A DNA stretch of 64,000 nucleotides, from positions 9,474 to 73,473 of the forward strand of contig DAXETY010000044.1 in the NCBI GenBank assembly GCA_051155755.1. The letters are read 5' to 3'. Positions 62,006-64,000 of this stretch are shown in pieces. Positions within the stretch are counted from its first letter, which is position 1. Each line of letters starts with the position of its first letter. The position numbers were made by a program, and so were the translations under genes. This stretch comes from DAXETY01 sp051155755. GTDB lineage: Bacteria; Desulfobacterota; Desulfobacteria; Desulfobacterales; SG8-13. The notes under the pieces were generated by a model. It saw only the letters and a program-made list of their open reading frames with translations, was not told the origin of the DNA and ran no database searches.

Positions 62006-63811
62006 ATGAGTGGAACCACTTGGGTCTACATTTTCCTCGGTATTTACATCATCTACTGTTTCTACTGGGGGTTGAAAGGCTATTTCTCAGAGAAGACCTC
62101 TTCCGGATATGCGATCGCGGGCCGCTCCATTCCCTTCATCGCCTTCCTGATGGCGGCGACGGCGGCCTCGTTTTCCGGATGGACCTTCATCGGGCACCCG
62201 GGACTTATCTGGCGGGACGGTCTGGCGTATGCCTTTGCCTCCTTTTACGTTCTCACCATTCCGATTACCGGCGCCTTTTTCGCCAAGCGCAACTGGCTGA
62301 TGGGCAAACGCTACGGGTTCATCCCCCCCGGTGACATGTTCGCCTATTACTTCAACTCCGAATTCGCCCGCTGGCTGACAGTGTTCACCGCCTTTCTGTA
62401 CTCCATGTTTTACTCGGCGGTGCAGCTGATGGCTTCGGCGGCGTTGTTCCACTGGGTGGCAGGCGTGCCGGTGACCTTCGGTGCCATTTTCATGGCTTTT
62501 ATCGTCTGGTTCTACGTCGTTTCCGGCGGCCTGAAGGCCTCCACCTGGGTCGGCGTGCTCCAGTTTATCCTTCTGGTGGGCGGCATCATCCTGCTGGGCT
62601 TCTTTGTCATCACCTCCGATGCCATCGGCGGCTGGACTGCATTTTCGGCCAAGGTCCGCGCACTCGATGCCAAGCTGCTCACGGTGCCGCGGGTCCTGGC
62701 TCCGACCATGGATGCCGCCGCCTTTGCCAAGGCTAACGGCGAAACCATCTGGACGGCGGTCATGGTGCTCACCTACATGTTCGCCCTGATGGGCATTCAG
62801 TCTTCGCCGGCCTTCACTCTCTGGAACTTCGGTATCAAGAGCCCCAAGCCGCTGGCCTGGCAGCAGGCCTTCATGTCCACCTTCGTGGTCGGCTTCGCCC
62901 TGTTTTACTTCTCTGCCTTCCAGGGCATGGGTGGTAAGATTCTCCAGCTCGAGGGGGTGCTGGAACTCACCAAAGACAGTGACCTGGTGCCGAAACTGAT
63001 GGTGGAATACCTGCCGCCGTTCGTACTCGGCATCGTGTTCATGGGGGCCATCGCCGCGATTCACTCCACGGCGGCGCCCTACATCGGCACCGGCGGCACC
63101 ATTCTGCTGCGCGACGTTTACTGGCGCTACATTCGTAAGCAGGAAGCCGGCCACGCCGAGCAGATCTGGGTCAACCGCCTGCTGGCCACCGTGGTGACCA
63201 TTGCCGCACTCTGGGTGGGCCTGACCTCCAAGGCGGCCCTGGTGATCCTGGGCGCGCTGGCCACCGCCTTCGGATTCGTGATGTACGTCTTTCTCATGGG
63301 CGTACACTGGGGATTCCGCTTCCCCAGTCTTGGCGCCACCCTGGGCGTGCTGGCCGGCATGGTCGCGGTCTTCCTGACCTACTACGTCTGGAAGTATCCG
63401 CTGTCGATGCACTGCGCCTTCTGGGGCACCTTCATCGGCCTGGTGGTTGCCTACCTCTGCCGCGGTCTGGGGATTAAAGACAGCGAGGAGACCATCGAGC
63501 GCCAGAACGAGGTGCGCACATTTCTTGACGATATCGATGCCCCCACCGAGTCCGGGCGCAAGTGGCGCAACGCCATGAAGTTCGTGGTGCCGGTGTGGTA
63601 TTTCTTCGCCATCGGGCCGGCCTGTATCCTGGGCAACAGCGCTTTCTCTTTTGCAGGATTCCCGCCGCTGTGGGCCTGGCAGATCTTCTGGTGGATTCTG
63701 GGCATCGTGATGATGTGGGCGCTGTGCTTCAAGGCCGAGATGGCCACCACCTCGGCAACCCAGATCGAACGGGCCGAAAAAGAGACCATGCTGGTGGTCA
63801 AGGAAGCCTAG
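62006..63811 (+). CDS. Sodium:solute symporter (SSS family), probable acetate or short-chain-acid uptake
   Basis: The 601-residue protein has about 13 membrane segments. SSS-type features are the early SGYAIAGRSIPFIAFLMAATAASFSGWTF-type region (residues about 30-58) and FMGAIAAIHSTAAPYIGTGG in the sodium-site helix. The chosen ATG 62006 has GGAGG 10 nt upstream; the frame is open to 61985. The substrate is not readable from sequence; the acs neighbour suggests acetate. A 28-codon gene follows 46 bp later. Confidence 0.85.
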   Translation: MSGTTWVYIFLGIYIIYCFYWGLKGYFSEKTSSGYAIAGRSIPFIAFLMAATAASFSGWTFIGHPGLIWRDGLAYAFASFYVLTIPITGAFFAKRNWLMGKRYGFIPPGDMFAYYFNSEFARWLTVFTAFLYSMFYSAVQLMASAALFHWVAGVPVTFGAIFMAFIVWFYVVSGGLKASTWVGVLQFILLVGGIILLGFFVITSDAIGGWTAFSAKVRALDAKLLTVPRVLAPTMDAAAFAKANGETIWTAVMVLTYMFALMGIQSSPAFTLWNFGIKSPKPLAWQQAFMSTFVVGFALFYFSAFQGMGGKILQLEGVLELTKDSDLVPKLMVEYLPPFVLGIVFMGAIAAIHSTAAPYIGTGGTILLRDVYWRYIRKQEAGHAEQIWVNRLLATVVTIAALWVGLTSKAALVILGALATAFGFVMYVFLMGVHWGFRFPSLGATLGVLAGMVAVFLTYYVWKYPLSMHCAFWGTFIGLVVAYLCRGLGIKDSEETIERQNEVRTFLDDIDAPTESGRKWRNAMKFVVPVWYFFAIGPACILGNSAFSFAGFPPLWAWQIFWWILGIVMMWALCFKAEMATTSATQIERAEKETMLVVKEA

Positions 63812-63857
63812 TTGGTCTGAACTGCATCACCGAGCTCTTTGAACAAGGAGAATGGAC

Positions 63858-63944
63858 ATGAAAAGTGAAGACATTTGGATGATCGCGCTGGTTGTGTTCA
63901 GCATTTTGTTCACTGCCTCATTCGGCTGGGGAATGTGGGGGTAA
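63858..63944 (+). CDS. 28-residue membrane peptide downstream of the symporter
   Basis: ATG 63858 has AAGGAG 7 nt upstream, and the frame ends at TAA 63942-63944. The peptide begins MKSEDIWMIALVVFSILF and ends ASFGWGMWG: a short polar head and one membrane helix with a Gly/Trp-rich tail. Size and position fit small accessory peptides found next to some solute symporters. Low statistical weight, but ribosome site, composition and context agree. Confidence 0.6.
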   Translation: MKSEDIWMIALVVFSILFTASFGWGMWG

Positions 63945-64000
63945 CCGCAGAAACCGGTCGTAATTCGTAAGACCCTCCGGCCGGGAGAACCAAAAATCTT

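Noticed and set aside
62087..63412. 441-residue antisense frame in the symporter
   Set aside because: His/Gly/Asp-rich shadow of a membrane-protein gene.

Overview
The window looks like chromosomal DNA of an anaerobic Desulfobacterota bacterium, most likely a relative of the Desulfobacterales. This is inferred from the mix of genes: an octaheme-type cytochrome, an anaerobic (cbi-type) cobalamin pathway, an exosortase-linked exopolysaccharide locus, an MglA/PilZ regulatory cluster, and an acetyl-CoA synthetase next to a sodium:solute symporter. I see no rRNA, tRNA, CRISPR array, prophage or transposase. Base composition and gene density look like ordinary core genome, except for several gaps filled with iterated repeats.

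Left part, 1-18.5 kb, all on the minus strand. A truncated gene at the edge encodes a hydroxylamine-oxidoreductase-like multiheme cytochrome whose N-terminus carries an extra c-type heme, a CopD-like membrane part and a cytochrome b5-like domain. Next comes an exopolysaccharide locus in transcription order: flippase, glycosyltransferase, polymerase, two glycosyltransferases, exosortase fused to an EpsI domain, YdcF-like protein, a sigma-54 type promoter, polyprenyl-phosphate sugar transferase, a TPR lipoprotein broken by an in-frame TGA, Wza-like export protein, Wzz-like chain-length protein and a tyrosine autokinase.

Middle part, 18.5-34.1 kb. Cobalamin genes face away from each other around a control region. 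On the minus strand, cobT lies behind a cobalamin riboswitch and a strong intrinsic terminator. On the plus strand, cbiA-cbiC-cbiD-cbiET-cbiF-cbiG-cbiH-cobQ-cobU-cobS-cobD-cbiB and a cbiR-type cobamide-remodelling gene run in one direction, often with overlapping stops and starts. Cobaltochelatase, CbiL, CbiJ and the adenosyltransferase are not here and must be elsewhere. Between cbiET and cbiF is an element with two long hairpins whose 7-nt loops are exactly complementary.

Right part, 34-64 kb. A hotdog thioesterase and recC are followed by recB-recD, with recC separated from recBD by three genes on the other strand. Then come a small cysteine-rich protein gene, ispF, uvrB, uvrC, malate dehydrogenase, the mglA-DUF4388/cNMP-PilZ group, purC overlapping a ParB-like gene, two small membrane proteins, a TetR regulator, acs, a solute symporter and a 28-residue membrane peptide.

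The most unusual non-coding signal is a composite intergenic repeat. It is built from short iterated words (ATTGGTT-type 9-mers, GGGTTGCG, GGACAACGG, AGCTTTGAGC, TTTCGCC). One copy lies at 27836-28178 and an inverted copy at 51921-52331, sharing exact blocks of 24 and 34 nt. Partial copies lie in at least eight other gaps and extend into both ends of the uvrC reading frame.
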